7,595 nt of DNA from JBKHBT01 sp046542255 (GTDB lineage: Bacteria; UBP14; UBA6098; JBKHBT01). The stretch's first letter is position 1. Each line of letters opens with the position of its first letter. The notes under the pieces were generated by a model. It saw only the letters and a list, made by a program, of their open reading frames with translations, ran no database searches and was not told where the DNA came from. This document shows, one piece after another, positions 6,372 through 7,595 of this stretch. The stretch lies in contig JBKHBT010000130.1 of the NCBI GenBank assembly GCA_046542255.1, forward strand, positions 1 through 7,595, read 5' to 3'. The position numbers were made by a program, and so were the translations under genes.

Positions 6372-7595
6372 ATGTCAAATCTCAGAAGAGGGATTCTCTC
6401 TATTCTATTCTATTCTATTCTATTCTATTCTATTCTATTGGTGCTTTTGATGATGCCTGAAGCGGCAGAAGCACAAGAATATGAATTGCATGTACACGTG
6501 TGTTATGATTCAGTAGAGATTATTGGAGGTGACACGATCCGGGTTTCAGTGAGGGATACATTTATCGGTGACGATGCTTTCCAGGATGCATTGGATACTG
6601 CCAGGGCTTCAATCTTGTCTGGTTTGGGAGTCGATACTATTTTGATTAAGAGTCATGAAAGCTATTTTGAAGCTGATACATTTGTAGCTTCAGGAGATTA
6701 TTTCGAGATAGACACTGTATTTGATGGATTGTATGTTATAGTAAAGGGAATAGCACCATTTAATGATGGCATTAAAATTACAGGAGATAGTATTACCATG
6801 ACTAATGCAGATTCTACTTCCTGCCGTATGGATTTTTTGGACAGCTACCTTCGCGGTATAAATGCTTATAGATCCAATAATCTTTACATTTCTGATTGCC
6901 TGATGAAAGGCCTTAGTACGGGGGTTTATGTTCATTCTTCTTGTAAAAATGTAACTTTAGAAAGAATAACAGTCGAGGATTGTTCCTGGTGTGGCTTTGA
7001 TATAGATGGCGGTTCTGAAGTGGAAATTAATAGTGTCGATGTAAAAAATTGTGTTATTGGAGTACATCTTGAAGGTGATCGCTGCAAGATGAATGAAGCA
7101 GTAATTTGTTCCTGTGATAGCTATGGTGTCAAAGCACACGACTTTGCGGATGTATGGGCAGTTACTATCACCAAAACGCTGATTCATGATTGCAAATACG
7201 GTATTGAGGCCGAAGGTATAAATATGAAAATTGGCCTGACAACCGTTTTCGATTTTGATCCTGTTGGTGGTTTCGGTATCAAGCACATTCCATCTTCACA
7301 TTCTCAATGCATATGCAACAGAACTCTTGTTTACTATGACTACACAGCTACTGTTAACTTCTATGAGAATGTCTATTTTGACGATGCCTTTGCCGGCAAT
7401 AATGACAATGTTGCCATGGGGCCTTACGCCTCAATCTCCTCCTGCACCGGCTCAGCTTACACAGTCTATAATTATATGCCATCCGATTCGACATTCGATG
7501 CGGATGATGCGGATTTGATGGTAGCAGAAATCTATCCCGATTCTGTCTATGATGCTTTTGATAGTACTCATGCGGCTAAGATGTTGTGTTATTAT
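6372..7595 (+). CDS. Phase-variable secreted beta-helix protein, 3' end beyond window
   Basis: The frame is open for 408 codons and runs off the window. AAGGAGG four bases ahead of the ATG makes the start secure. Residues 1-34 are a Sec signal peptide: Arg5-Arg6, a hydrophobic core (about 8-28), and an AEA cleavage motif giving Ala34/Gln35. The core contains SILFY repeats encoded by the TCTAT tract at 6399-6439. The mature part is Asp/Thr/Ser-rich. Residues about 130-290 look like a right-handed parallel beta-helix, with coils of roughly 21-28 residues of the type (VTLERITVEDC..CGFDI), (VEINSVDVKNCVIGVHL), (VTITKTLIHDCKYGIEA). Such proteins are polysaccharide lyases, adhesins or other surface proteins. 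No catalytic motif is recognised, so the function is unknown. The C-terminus, where an anchoring or sorting domain would sit, is not visible. Frame and copy number in this sequence correspond to the ON state. Confidence 0.85.
   Translation, partial: MSNLRRGILSILFYSILFYSILLVLLMMPEAAEAQEYELHVHVCYDSVEIIGGDTIRVSVRDTFIGDDAFQDALDTARASILSGLGVDTILIKSHESYFEADTFVASGDYFEIDTVFDGLYVIVKGIAPFNDGIKITGDSITMTNADSTSCRMDFLDSYLRGINAYRSNNLYISDCLMKGLSTGVYVHSSCKNVTLERITVEDCSWCGFDIDGGSEVEINSVDVKNCVIGVHLEGDRCKMNEAVICSCDSYGVKAHDFADVWAVTITKTLIHDCKYGIEAEGINMKIGLTTVFDFDPVGGFGIKHIPSSHSQCICNRTLVYYDYTATVNFYENVYFDDAFAGNNDNVAMGPYASISSCTGSAYTVYNYMPSDSTFDADDADLMVAEIYPDSVYDAFDSTHAAKMLCYY
6399..6439 (+). repeat. Pentanucleotide repeat tract (TCTAT)8 plus T in the signal peptide coding region
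   Basis: The tract is 41 bases of perfect period-5 repeat. Bases upstream (CTC at 6396-6398) and downstream (GG at 6440-6441) break the pattern. Fifteen bases, three units, encode TCT ATT CTA TTC TAT, that is SILFY. Because five and three share no factor, all three frames of the tract cycle through the same five codons and contain no stop. Gain or loss of one unit by strand slippage moves the downstream frame. A nine-copy tract stops at TGA 6448-6450, a seven-copy tract at TGA 6458-6460. Copy numbers 5, 8 and 11 are in frame. Confidence 0.95.

Noticed and set aside
7255..7518. Plus-strand 87-codon frame within the beta-helix gene
   Set aside because: It overlaps the long open frame from 6372, has a low-complexity Met/Thr/Leu-rich translation, and no ribosome binding site; it is a shadow frame.

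Overview
The window reads as chromosomal DNA of a bacterium with moderately low GC content. Shine-Dalgarno sequences are clear (AGGAGG, AAGGAG), several promoters look sigma70-like, and TTG start codons are probably used. The last gene carries a Sec signal peptide ahead of a large extracellular-type beta-helix protein. That suits a diderm, perhaps an uncultured FCB-type lineage, but the taxonomy is a guess. I see no phage, transposon, CRISPR or RNA gene.

Layout. Positions 1-298 are non-coding; they hold a short hairpin and, at 230-260, a good intrinsic terminator for the gene to the right. 299-1105 (-) encodes a PAS protein with a degenerate GGDEF domain. 1106-1493 is a divergent intergenic region with a promoter for each flanking gene and hairpin-rich DNA that looks like dispersed intergenic repeats. 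1494-2873 (+) is a class-3-type aldehyde dehydrogenase. It ends one base from the convergent tRNA-dihydrouridine synthase gene at 2875-3882 (-). After a short divergent control region, 3996-5288 and 5327-6268 (+) form a two-gene unit: UDP-glucose 6-dehydrogenase and a UDP-glucuronate decarboxylase-like enzyme. Together they would convert UDP-glucose to UDP-glucuronate and then to UDP-xylose or a related sugar nucleotide.

The most striking element is the last gene, 6372 to the window edge (+), open for 408 codons with no stop. It has a strong promoter, a strong ribosome binding site, and a perfect (TCTAT)8+T tract (6399-6439) inside the part that encodes the signal peptide. Five-base units shift the reading frame. 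Both wrong frames hit TGA within about 20 bases of the tract, and both would give a 27-residue peptide. This is the architecture of a phase-variable contingency locus, closely analogous to the CTCTT repeats in the leader of Neisseria opa genes, but here attached to an unrelated secreted beta-helix protein. The copy number seen (8) is the ON state. Three copies of CTTAACAT in and around the promoter suggest an additional transcriptional control.

Together, the right half looks like a cell-surface region: activated sugar synthesis followed by a switchable exported protein. The functional link between the two is inference from adjacency.
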